Positions 18,627 to 26,637 of a stretch of 64,000 nt of DNA are shown piece after piece. The number at the start of each line of letters is the position of its first letter. The stretch's first letter is position 1. Origin of the DNA: Gimesia maris. Lineage in GTDB: Bacteria; Planctomycetota; Planctomycetia; Planctomycetales; Planctomycetaceae. Below the pieces are notes generated by a model, which was not told where the DNA came from, searched no databases, and was given only the letters and a program-made list of their open reading frames with translations. Position numbers and translations under genes: made by a program. The stretch spans positions 7,378,001 through 7,442,000 of the forward strand of contig NZ_CP042910.1 in the NCBI RefSeq assembly GCF_008298035.1, given 5' to 3'.

Positions 18627-19409
18627 ATGAAATCCATCCTACTGCTTACGCTGTTCTCCGCCTGCCTGCTCGCGGGCACTCCTGTTGTATTCGCAGAAGA
18701 ACAGGCGTCCGATGCCTGGAAAAAACTGGTTCGTTCTCCCCGCTTCAACAAGCGTCCCACCTTTCAGTTTGTCGAGAACGACCCCAAACTGCCCAATGTC
18801 TTTCTCTACGGCGATTCGATCTCCATTGCCTATACCGATGCCACTCGCGAAGCCCTCAAAGGCAAAGCCAACGTCTATCGCCTGTACTGTAATGGGGGAG
18901 ATTCCTCTTCGGTCATCACCAAAATGAAAACCATGCACGACACGATGCGCAATCCCAAACTTGCCGACCACTGGGACTTCGACTGGGATGTGATTCATTT
19001 CAACGTCGGCCTGCATGACCTGAAATACATGAACGGCAAAAAACTGGATCGCGTTAACGGCAAGCAGGTGACCTCTACCGCAGACTATGAAAAAAACCTG
19101 CGCGCCATTATCGCCTATCTGAAAGAGCTGGCTCCCAAAGCGAAACTGATTTTTGTAACCACTACCCCGGTCCCCGAAGGAGAAGCAGGACGCATCGCCG
19201 GTGACGCTGCAAAGTACAACGAGGTCGCTCTGAAAGTCCTGAAAGATTATCCCGAGATCGGAGTCAACGATCTGTACGCCTTCACCAAACCGCATCACGC
19301 CGAATGGTGGACCAAACCGGGCAACGTGCATTTCAATGCGGAAGGCGCAACAGCGCAAGGCAAAGAATCCGCCCGCGCCATCGAACAGGAACTGAAGAAA
19401 CGGGATTAA
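18627..19409 (+). CDS. Secreted SGNH/GDSL-type hydrolase-like protein
   Basis: The 260-residue protein has a signal peptide (about 1-24) and an SGNH fold. The nucleophile block is VFLYGDSISIAYT with Ser64, the Gly of block II may be in YCNGGDSSS, and the Asn/His region is HFNVGLHDLKY. The catalytic His lies in KPGNVHFNAEGA near residue 240, where most members have DxxH; here the Asp position is Gly. This could mean a Ser-His dyad or a role other than ester hydrolysis. Likely substrates of active relatives are acetylated carbohydrates. Its stop codon overlaps the stop of the convergent propeller gene by four bases (TTAA). Confidence 0.85.
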   Translation: MKSILLLTLFSACLLAGTPVVFAEEQASDAWKKLVRSPRFNKRPTFQFVENDPKLPNVFLYGDSISIAYTDATREALKGKANVYRLYCNGGDSSSVITKMKTMHDTMRNPKLADHWDFDWDVIHFNVGLHDLKYMNGKKLDRVNGKQVTSTADYEKNLRAIIAYLKELAPKAKLIFVTTTPVPEGEAGRIAGDAAKYNEVALKVLKDYPEIGVNDLYAFTKPHHAEWWTKPGNVHFNAEGATAQGKESARAIEQELKKRD

Positions 19410-20521
19410 CTCTTCACAAAGCGGACGCAATGGATCGGAGGCAGGTTGGTAGAGATCGTCTGCCAGCTGTCGCCTCCATCTTCGGTGATCCAGAAGTTGC
19501 CGGTCGTCGAACCGACGGCCAGACAGTCACCGGTTTCATCAATGTCCAATGCATGTCGATAAACAATGTCGTAGCTGTGTTCGCCCGGTAACCCGTTCGA
19601 AAGCACTTCGGAAGTCGCGCCTCCATCGGTCGTGCGGGCAATCACGAACCGTCCATCGACGGGGATGCGGCACTCGTCTTTCACGCCGGGTGCAAACCAT
19701 GCCGTATCTGGAAGATGCGGATGGACGGCAACTGCAAAGCCGAACACGGAAGGCTGAATTCCGGTCACTTCCTGCCACGACTGCGCCCCATCGGTCGTTT
19801 TAAATACGCCGTTGTGATGCTGAATCCAGAAATGGTCCGGCTGCGTAGGTGACTGCACCATGCGATGTGCATCCTGAATATTGGGATCGTGCGCCAGATC
19901 CGGAGGCATATACTCGGCCCGCAATCCGTCCGCCTTGCAGGTCCAGCTGGCACCGTCATCTTCAGTAATCCACACTCCACCACAGGAAATTGCGACCGCA
20001 ACATTCTGACTGTTCCGGGGATGCACGCAGATGGAATGGATGCCCGGATCATCCTTGCCGCCGCCAAACCATTTCAAGCGTTCGGGCAGATCCCATAATG
20101 AATCTACCAACTGCCAGCTGGAACCGCGGTCATCCGAACGAAACAGGCCACCGGGAATCGTTCCACACCAGAGACGATCGGGCTGATCGGCGCCCCCCGG
20201 TTCCAGTGACCAGATTTCGCTTAGACTGGCCGGTTTAGGCTCTGCATTTTCGGTAAACGGATCGGCTGCTTTTTTGGCTCCTTCCGGATAAACGGGTACG
20301 GCACACTCTTCCCAGTTTTTACCCCGATCCGAACTGCGGTGCAGCTTGACCCCGAAGTGACCATGATTCAACGCAGCGTACGTCGTGTCATCCCGCGAGT
20401 CATGCAGGATCATCGAAACATTTTCACCGGGAAAATCGTGACGTCGAATTTTCCAACCATCTGAATTGCGGTCGAGCTGAAACAGACCTTTACGGGTCGC
20501 AATCTGAACCTGAGAACTCAT
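19406..20521 (-). CDS. BNR/sortilin-type beta-propeller protein
   Basis: This 371-residue protein has no signal peptide. It consists of repeating blades with Asp-box-like motifs (SSDRGKNWEEC, RSDDRGSSWQLV, TEDDGASWTC, TTDGAQSWQEV, TEDGGDSWQTI), the pattern of BNR repeats in sialidases and photosystem assembly factor YCF48. Annotation pipelines often call such proteins exo-alpha-sialidase, but catalytic sialidase residues are not evident. The MoaD/ThiS-like gene lies 53 bases upstream on the same strand, so the two form an operon. A cytoplasmic scaffolding or protein-binding role linked to that small protein is possible; this is inference. Confidence 0.85.
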   Translation of the reverse strand: MSSQVQIATRKGLFQLDRNSDGWKIRRHDFPGENVSMILHDSRDDTTYAALNHGHFGVKLHRSSDRGKNWEECAVPVYPEGAKKAADPFTENAEPKPASLSEIWSLEPGGADQPDRLWCGTIPGGLFRSDDRGSSWQLVDSLWDLPERLKWFGGGKDDPGIHSICVHPRNSQNVAVAISCGGVWITEDDGASWTCKADGLRAEYMPPDLAHDPNIQDAHRMVQSPTQPDHFWIQHHNGVFKTTDGAQSWQEVTGIQPSVFGFAVAVHPHLPDTAWFAPGVKDECRIPVDGRFVIARTTDGGATSEVLSNGLPGEHSYDIVYRHALDIDETGDCLAVGSTTGNFWITEDGGDSWQTISTNLPPIHCVRFVKS

Positions 20522-20574
20522 CGCGAATGCCTTTAGAAAGGTTGATGACAGAAATGTAACGAACGGAAAAACCG

Positions 20575-20853
20575 TTATCCGCCGGAAAGTGCCTGCATCA
20601 CATAAATCTCACTGTCGGGTGAGATGGAATCACTTAAATGAACCCGGTCTACAATCGTCTGGCCATCCACGAAGATCACCATATGCTGACGCAGCCGGCT
20701 CTGATCATCGAGAATATAGCCGCGCAGCCGCTGCTGCGTTTCAAACACCGCTTCCAATGCCTCCCGCACCGTAGTGCCGGACACAGTCTCTTCCGGACAA
20801 CTGAGATGACGTTCCAGGTTGGCAGTAAATACGACTCGGACCATATTCGTCAT
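20575..20853 (-). CDS. MoaD/ThiS-family ubiquitin-like protein
   Basis: The 92-residue protein has a beta-grasp pattern (VRVVFTANLERHL, TVREALEAVFE, HMVIFVDGQTI) and ends in the diglycine tail ALSGG, whose terminal Gly can be adenylated and converted to a thiocarboxylate or an isopeptide. MoaD supplies sulfur to molybdopterin and ThiS to thiazole, but neither moa nor thi genes are nearby. It heads a two-gene operon with the propeller protein. The true start may be ATG 20853 or ATG 20844; AGGAT is very close to the first and about 10 bases from the second. Confidence 0.88.
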   Translation of the reverse strand: MTNMVRVVFTANLERHLSCPEETVSGTTVREALEAVFETQQRLRGYILDDQSRLRQHMVIFVDGQTIVDRVHLSDSISPDSEIYVMQALSGG

Positions 20854-21055
20854 ATCCTACACTGTACAAATTTCGGAGGCAATAAAAATCAGGTTTGCGA
20901 TCAAAAGCAGACCATCGGGGTTTTTGAAATTACTGCCTGAAAATACCCGGAAGCATCGACATTCCCCAAGTGGTCTCGGTAAAATGGCATGTTCTACATC
21001 AAGTTTCTCTCCTGAAGATAAACCACCATCCTCATTCTCATAAAAGTTGACTCAC

Positions 21056-23443
21056 ATGAACAACTTCCTGCCCGAGACCATGCGTAGAAATCGTGTTTTT
21101 CTTATATTGACTGCCTGTCTGCTCTGCCTGCCGCTTACAACGGCTTACAGCGCCGACAAAGCAGCAACGGACGTGGAGAAAACGGAAACGAAATCCGCCG
21201 AGGAAACCCTGGCTGGTCACTCGTATCATGGCGAAGTTTTTAATGAAGGTCCCCGCCGTCAGGCCTACCTGATGGGGGGCACCGGTGATGTGCACTTTGA
21301 TGTGACGGTGAAGAATCCGGCCGCACAGAAGTTTCTCGACCAGGCGCTGGGGCAGCTCCACGGTTTCTGGTACCTGGAAGCCGAACGCTCCTTCCGTCAC
21401 GCCGCGAATTTAGACCCCGACTGTGCCATGGCATTCTGGGGCGCTGCGATGTGTAATCTGAAAAATGAAAAACGCGCCAAAGGATTTATCGAAGAAGCCA
21501 ACAAACGGCTGGACAAAGCCAGCCCGCGCGAAAAGCAGTACATCAAAGCGCTCACAGCCTACATCAACGCGGATAAGAAAAAATCCAAAGAGCGTAACGA
21601 AGCTTATACCAAAGCGCTGGAAGACCTGATCCTCGCGTACCCCGATGATCTGGAAGCCAAGGCCTTTCTGGCCGTGCACCTGTATAACTCGCGTTCTGCC
21701 AGCACCAGCTACATCGCTGCTGAAGCACTGCTGCAGGACATCTTCGCAAAGAACCCGATGCACCCGGCTCATCACTACCGCATTCATTTGTGGGATCACC
21801 GCAAACCGGAACAGGCGCTGACGTCAGCGGCGAGCTGTGGACAGTCTTCCCCCGGCATCGCCCACATGTGGCATATGCCCGGTCATATCTATTCGCGATT
21901 AAACCGCTATGAAGATGCGGTCTGGCAGCAGGAAGCCTCGGCCCGCGTCGATCACGCACACATGATGCGCGACGCTGTCATGCCTGACCAGATTCACAAC
22001 TACGCCCACAACAACGAATGGCTGATCCGCAACCTGATCTTTATCGGTCGCGTCCACGATGCCCTGGCGCTCGCCAAAAACATGACAGAACTGCCGCAGC
22101 ATCCCAAATATAACACCTTCAAAAAACGGGGCAGTGCGAAGTACGGACGGATGCGTCTACTGCAGGTGCTGCGGACGTACGAACTGTGGGACGAATTGAT
22201 CGCTTTGAGCCAGACCTCGTATTTAGAACCGACCGATGAGGAAGAAGAACAGATCAACCGCCTGCGCTACCTGGGACTGGCGTATTACCAGACAAAAAAT
22301 ATCAAACAGGGTGATGCCCAGTTGGCTCAACTGAAAAAGCGACTGGATGACGTCACCGCTGAACGCAAACGAACCGTTGAAAAAGCGGAAGCCAAAGCAA
22401 AATCCAGTCTGACCGCGGAACCACTGGTCGCACTCAGACCAGACGAAAGTCGTGCCTCTATCATTGATAAAGCGAAAAACACAGCAGCGAAACCGTACCT
22501 CTCACGCGTCCGCAAACTGGAACAGAGCATCAAAGCCCTGGAGGGACATCAGGCGATTGCACAGGGTGATCTGAAAGCGGGTTATGAGCTGCTGAAGAAA
22601 GCGGGGGGCGCGGATGAAGTTTATCTGCTCGCCGTTCAATGGAAATCTGGCGACCGTAAAAAAGCAGAGAAAGCGTTACGCAAACTGATTGGCTCACATA
22701 AGAATGAAGTTCACCCGCAGGCGACATTGGTGGAACTGCTCTGGGAATCCGGTGATAAAGCGGCTGCAAAAAAAGAATTCGAGAAGCTGCAGAAGATCTC
22801 AGCTTCCATCGATCTGGACATGCCACTCTTCACACGACTGGCACCGATCGCCGCCGAACTGAAATTCAAACCGGACTGGCGCATTGAAAAGACAGCCGCC
22901 ACCGATGTAGGTAACCGTCCCGATCTGAGTACGCTAGGCCCCTTCCGCTGGAAACCCAGCCCGGCTCCCACCTGGGAACTGAAAGACGCCACCGGTAAAG
23001 TGCGCCGTTCCGACGAATTTCGCGGCAAGCCACACGTGCTGATCTTCTACCTGGGCTTCAGCTGTCTGCATTGTGCCGAGCAACTGCAGGCGTTCGCCCC
23101 CATGGTGCAGGAATTCGAGCAGGCCGGCTTCCCGCTGGTGGCCATCAGTACCGACAACCTCGAAGGTTTGAAAACGTCGATCAAAAACTACGACAAAGGG
23201 GATCTGCCTATCCCGCTGTTCTCGAATGACAAGCTTGACGTGTTCAAATCATTCCACGTCTACGACGATTTTGAAAAACAACCCCTGCATGGCACTTTCA
23301 TCATCGACGGCAAAGGAAACGTCGTCTGGCAGGACATCAGCTACGAACCGTTCATGGATCCCAAATTCGTGTTGCAGGAAGCACAGAGGCTCCTGCCCAA
23401 TACCGGTAACAAAGAAGTGGTCGGCGCCGTTTCGAAGAAGTAA
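21056..23443 (+). CDS. Secreted TPR-repeat protein with C-terminal peroxiredoxin/thioredoxin-fold domain
   Basis: This protein of about 795 residues has a signal peptide (MRRNRVFLILTACLLCLPL lies inside it), an N-terminal helical region with tetratricopeptide-like repeats (about 70-320), a second Lys/Ala/Glu-rich helical region, and a C-terminal AhpC/TSA-type domain. The redox motif is FSCLHCAEQ, with two Cys near residues 670 and 673, followed by VAISTDNLEGLK. The fold suggests thiol redox activity in the periplasm. ATG 21056 is the preferred start; TTG 21047 and ATG 21080 are alternatives, and none has a strong ribosome site. The DALAL and HMPGHIYSRLNRY segments recur in a group of planctomycete TPR proteins. 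Confidence 0.85.
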   Translation: MNNFLPETMRRNRVFLILTACLLCLPLTTAYSADKAATDVEKTETKSAEETLAGHSYHGEVFNEGPRRQAYLMGGTGDVHFDVTVKNPAAQKFLDQALGQLHGFWYLEAERSFRHAANLDPDCAMAFWGAAMCNLKNEKRAKGFIEEANKRLDKASPREKQYIKALTAYINADKKKSKERNEAYTKALEDLILAYPDDLEAKAFLAVHLYNSRSASTSYIAAEALLQDIFAKNPMHPAHHYRIHLWDHRKPEQALTSAASCGQSSPGIAHMWHMPGHIYSRLNRYEDAVWQQEASARVDHAHMMRDAVMPDQIHNYAHNNEWLIRNLIFIGRVHDALALAKNMTELPQHPKYNTFKKRGSAKYGRMRLLQVLRTYELWDELIALSQTSYLEPTDEEEEQINRLRYLGLAYYQTKNIKQGDAQLAQLKKRLDDVTAERKRTVEKAEAKAKSSLTAEPLVALRPDESRASIIDKAKNTAAKPYLSRVRKLEQSIKALEGHQAIAQGDLKAGYELLKKAGGADEVYLLAVQWKSGDRKKAEKALRKLIGSHKNEVHPQATLVELLWESGDKAAAKKEFEKLQKISASIDLDMPLFTRLAPIAAELKFKPDWRIEKTAATDVGNRPDLSTLGPFRWKPSPAPTWELKDATGKVRRSDEFRGKPHVLIFYLGFSCLHCAEQLQAFAPMVQEFEQAGFPLVAISTDNLEGLKTSIKNYDKGDLPIPLFSNDKLDVFKSFHVYDDFEKQPLHGTFIIDGKGNVVWQDISYEPFMDPKFVLQEAQRLLPNTGNKEVVGAVSKK

Positions 23444-23517
23444 AGGAGTGATCCTCGGGTGGTCGCGAATGTAATTCGGGATTGCCGCAGGCAACAGGAA
23501 ACTGACGGTTCACTCCT
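23444..23517. repeat. Diverged reverse copy of the palindromic intergenic repeat, bounded by a 7-base inverted repeat
   Basis: AGGAGTG (23444-23450), immediately after a stop codon, pairs with CACTCCT (23511-23517). Between them lies a reverse-oriented, diverged copy of the family: CGAATGTAATTCGGG matches the core, and CAGGAAACTGAC matches the tail seen at 37321-37373 on the other strand. It may double as a transcription end hairpin. Confidence 0.6.
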
Positions 23518-23596
23518 GCGAAATATTAGTCACGCGACATATCTCAACAATATCTGGCAGACAGATTTTCCAGCAATCGTTCTGCTTCTCTGCCAA

Positions 23597-23643
23597 TTTC
23601 CTGCTCGCTGCGCTCGGCCCGAATTGCATTCGGGCTTACCCAT
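23597..23643. repeat. Palindromic intergenic repeat, copy A
   Basis: This 47-base element has the core CCCGAATTGCATTCGGG, a near-perfect inverted repeat, preceded by CCTGCTCGCTGCGCTCGG. It is identical to the copy at 37327-37373 except for one base. It lies between the convergent TPR-peroxiredoxin and PPOX genes, 93 bases from the diverged reverse copy. Confidence 0.85.
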
Positions 23644-23672
23644 TTTTATTTGACTATCCTCCTTGATTCTGA

Positions 23673-24221
23673 TCACTCTTCTTCCAGAATATGCGTCGGA
23701 ATACCATCCAGGCTCTGCTGGTTTCTGTCGTACCAGTATTGATGGAGGCCGGCTTCTCCCTGTTTACTGGCCCAGGTTTTAAGCTGTTCGCGTTCCTCGA
23801 CGTAATCAAAATAGGGAACCGCCATGCCGCAGGAGGTCTGTACCAGATCGACGCTCAGGTCGAATACCTGCCGGGCCCCGGGAATCGAGGGAAAGTGCGC
23901 GAACAGTTCGTCCCAGTCGGCATCATAAGGATGAATGACGCGTGCCTGTCCATAGAGTCGCAGGATCAAAGGCTTGCCGGTAAACGCGCAGAACATGACC
24001 GTCATGCGTCCGTCTTGCTGAATATGGGCCGATGTCTCATTGCCGCTGCCCGTCACGTTCAACCAGATCACACGATTCGGCCCCAGCACACGAAATGAAT
24101 CCATTCCCTTCGGCGACACATTGATGCGACTGTCGGCGGTCGCGGTACCAACAAAGAACAGCTTTTGTGCGGCGATGAATTTGATATGCTGTTCTTCAAG
24201 TTCGGGTATTTGTTTTCCCAT
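23673..24221 (-). CDS. Pyridoxamine 5'-phosphate oxidase family (split-barrel flavin-binding) protein
   Basis: This 182-residue cytoplasmic protein has the PPOX split-barrel pattern: KLFFVGTATADSRINVSPKG (about 20-39), then NRVIWLNVTGSGNETSAHIQ and GRMTVMFCAFTGKPLILRLYG. This is the group whose members bind FMN or F420 and are annotated as general stress or pyridoxamine phosphate oxidase-like proteins. True PdxH C-terminal residues are not seen. The C-terminal part is unique (CGMAVPYFDYVEEREQL). It shares orientation with the AraC-type gene 137 bases upstream, but a separate promoter is possible. Substrate unknown. Confidence 0.85.
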   Translation of the reverse strand: MGKQIPELEEQHIKFIAAQKLFFVGTATADSRINVSPKGMDSFRVLGPNRVIWLNVTGSGNETSAHIQQDGRMTVMFCAFTGKPLILRLYGQARVIHPYDADWDELFAHFPSIPGARQVFDLSVDLVQTSCGMAVPYFDYVEEREQLKTWASKQGEAGLHQYWYDRNQQSLDGIPTHILEEE

Positions 24222-24358
24222 GTTCTGGATGCTCTTACTTTGAATACTAGATCAGAAAGTCGGCAGGCAGTTGAAACAGTCGCGGCAATCATAGCAGAGG
24301 GACAAGAACCGGGCAAAATCGGTTCGAGAAAATTAACGACATACAAACGGATCAGTGG

Positions 24359-25096
24359 CTATTGATACTTGCGGCGGTAAACGGTCGGGCTGACACCAGT
24401 CTGCGATTTGAAGACTTTAGAAAAATGACTGTGATCGTAAAATCCGGTCTGATTGGCGATTTGTGAAATCGTGTCAGTCGTCGATGTCAGCAGTCGACAG
24501 GCGGCCTGAACGCGAATGTGGCTGATATAACTGGCCGGGCTCGTATCAAACAGCTTGCGGAACCGGCGCTGAAACTGGCTGGTGGACAGTCCCATCAAGG
24601 CCGCCAGTTCGGTCACTGTGATTTCGCGCTGAAAATGATCGTTAATGAAATCAAAGACGCGCTGCATTTCCAGATAGGGAGCAATCGCCAGACCTGCGCG
24701 GCGGAAGTCACGCATCATCCCCACAATGCCCGCCACATTGCCGCGCACATCAAACAGCGGTTCTTTGATCACCTGAAACCAGGTCGTGGCCCCCTCGCCG
24801 CCGGTCACCGGATGCACGAGATCGACCAGCGGTTCCCCTGTTTCCATCACGCGACGATCTTCCCGACGATACGCTTCGGCCTGATCGGGGGCATGTATGT
24901 CATAATCCGTCTTGCCGATCAGCGTTTCACCCGAATCCACCTTGAGCCAGCTCAACAGCGCTGCATTATGGTTGATGAAACGTCCCCGTTCGTCTTTCAC
25001 CACCAGATACACATCGGGCAGATGTTCGAACAGGCGACAGGTCTGCGCAATACCGGGGACTTTTTTGAAAAACTGCTGTTGTAACGAAACATTCAT
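24359..25096 (-). CDS. AraC-family transcriptional regulator with N-terminal PAS domain
   Basis: The 245-residue protein combines a PAS/PAC domain (about residues 15-135; DVYLVVKDERGRFINHNAAL, then GKTDYDIHAPDQAEAYRREDRR, ending GIVGMMRDFRRA) with an AraC-type DNA-binding domain (about 150-245). The latter has LAALMGLSTSQFQRRFRKLF as the first helix-turn-helix and ISQIANQTGFYDHSHFSKVF as the second. A PAS-sensed signal or cofactor probably controls DNA binding. It is divergent from the oxidoreductase gene at 25279, with a 182-base gap, which makes that gene a candidate target. No clear ribosome site precedes the ATG. Confidence 0.9.
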   Translation of the reverse strand: MNVSLQQQFFKKVPGIAQTCRLFEHLPDVYLVVKDERGRFINHNAALLSWLKVDSGETLIGKTDYDIHAPDQAEAYRREDRRVMETGEPLVDLVHPVTGGEGATTWFQVIKEPLFDVRGNVAGIVGMMRDFRRAGLAIAPYLEMQRVFDFINDHFQREITVTELAALMGLSTSQFQRRFRKLFDTSPASYISHIRVQAACRLLTSTTDTISQIANQTGFYDHSHFSKVFKSQTGVSPTVYRRKYQ

Positions 25097-25195
25097 AGCA
25101 AATTATCGAGACCAGAAATGCGCCAAATATACACAAATTCGCCTCGAATTTCCAAGACGCACGTTGGCCCGTCGATTACAATTTACAAAACCAGG

Positions 25196-25225
25196 CAGAC
25201 ACTGGTTTCACCAACCCGCTATAAT
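25196..25225 (+). promoter_or_regulatory. Predicted sigma70-like promoter of the Gfo/Idh/MocA gene
   Basis: CAGACA (25196-25201) and a perfect TATAAT (25220-25225) are separated by 18 bases. The gene starts at 25279, so the leader would be about 45 bases. Confidence 0.45.
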
Positions 25226-25278
25226 CATTGAATCATAGATCAGCCGACTCTTCCCCCCAGGCTAACGAGGAGAAACAG

Positions 25279-26571
25279 ATGACGAAGAAAAGTGCTCTCA
25301 ATCGTCGTGACTTCATGAAGACGGCAGCCGCCGCCAGTACCGTATTCACGGCCCCCACAATTATCCCGGCAACAGCACTCGGCCTGAACGGAACCGTGGC
25401 TCCCAGCGAACGGATTATTCTGGGAGGGATCGGCATTCGCAGACGTGGCGGATATGTATTGAGCCACATGCTTGAGCAGCCCGATGTCCGCTTCGTCGCT
25501 ATCGCCGATGTTCGCGCTGATCAACGCAAGACCGTCAAAGAGATGGCCGACAAACAGAACGGCGACCAGAAATGCGACACCTATCGCGACTTCCGCGAAC
25601 TGCTGGCCCGCGATGATATCGACGCCGTCCTGATTGCCACGGGTGACCGCTGGCATGCGACCGCTTCCATGATGGCAGCCGAAGCCGGCAAAGATGTCTA
25701 CTCGGAAAAACCTTGTGCGATCTCCATTGAGCTGGCACGACGACTGCAGGAAACGATTCAGCGGACCGGTCGCGTCTTCCAGGCGGGTACACAACGCCGC
25801 AACGTTTCAAACTTTGGCCACGCCGCCAAACTCGCGCAGACCGGGCAGTTGGGAAAAATTCATACTGTCCACGCTTCGATCTACCAGTTGATCGATCGCC
25901 ACGACTGGCTGCCTGCGGAACCAGAGCCCGATCCGGAAGTCGTTGACTGGAACATGTGGCTCGGCCCTGCACCGTGGCGTCCTTATAACCATGCGTATGT
26001 GGATGGTGCCTGGCGCGGACATTACGACTTTGACTCCGGTGCGAAGCTGCTCGACTGGGGTGCACACACGCTGGATATCTGCCAGTGGGCACTCGAAGCC
26101 GATAATACGATGCCCGTCACCTACGAACCCAAAGACGTTCCTGACGACAACGTCATAGAATGCGTCTACGAAAACGGGGTTAAGCTTGTTATGCGTCGCA
26201 ATGGCTGGCTCGGTCTGGGAACCTGCCCCGTCCGTTTTGAAGGGGAAGCCGGCTGGGTCGAAACGGGTGACTCCGGACAGACTGCGGTCTCTTCGAATGA
26301 GTTGCGGGCTTCGTTGCCTTCCCCCAGTTCGATTCCGGGAACCTCACCCAAGTTTCATGTCCGCGACTTCTTTAACTGTGTGAAGACGCGTTCCAAGCCC
26401 GCGGCCAACGAAGATGTGATGGCCCGCTCACACATCGCCTGCCACGCGGCTGCGATTGCCTGGAAACTGGGACGCAAGGTGCAGTTCGATCCGGTAACGG
26501 AAGAATTTGTGAACGACGAGGAAGCCAACCGCATGCGAAGCCGTGCGATGCGCGAACCGTGGACCGTCTGA
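25279..26571 (+). CDS. Tat-exported Gfo/Idh/MocA family oxidoreductase
   Basis: This 430-residue protein starts at ATG 25279 with GAGGAG 8 bases ahead; the open frame 17 codons upstream begins at TTG and is unlikely. A twin-arginine signal, NRRDFMKTAAAAS, indicates export after folding with its cofactor. The Rossmann part follows (ILGGIGIRRRGGYV, VRFVAIADVRADQR, DAVLIATGDRWHA), with the catalytic EKPCAIS Lys. The C-terminal domain is the usual alpha/beta sheet of this family. It would oxidise or reduce a sugar or inositol with NAD(P). Many such exported members exist in Planctomycetota, with unknown substrates. Confidence 0.92.
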   Translation: MTKKSALNRRDFMKTAAAASTVFTAPTIIPATALGLNGTVAPSERIILGGIGIRRRGGYVLSHMLEQPDVRFVAIADVRADQRKTVKEMADKQNGDQKCDTYRDFRELLARDDIDAVLIATGDRWHATASMMAAEAGKDVYSEKPCAISIELARRLQETIQRTGRVFQAGTQRRNVSNFGHAAKLAQTGQLGKIHTVHASIYQLIDRHDWLPAEPEPDPEVVDWNMWLGPAPWRPYNHAYVDGAWRGHYDFDSGAKLLDWGAHTLDICQWALEADNTMPVTYEPKDVPDDNVIECVYENGVKLVMRRNGWLGLGTCPVRFEGEAGWVETGDSGQTAVSSNELRASLPSPSSIPGTSPKFHVRDFFNCVKTRSKPAANEDVMARSHIACHAAAIAWKLGRKVQFDPVTEEFVNDEEANRMRSRAMREPWTV

Positions 26572-26637
26572 TTCGCGACCTGCTTCAACAACCGAATTTG
26601 AATATTTCCGATAACGTCTTCTTCCCCTGAGGATTTT

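Noticed and set aside
19406-20521. Exo-alpha-sialidase call for the propeller protein
   Set aside because: The Asp-box repeats are present, but sialidase catalytic Arg triad and Tyr/Glu residues were not evident, so a general propeller call was kept.
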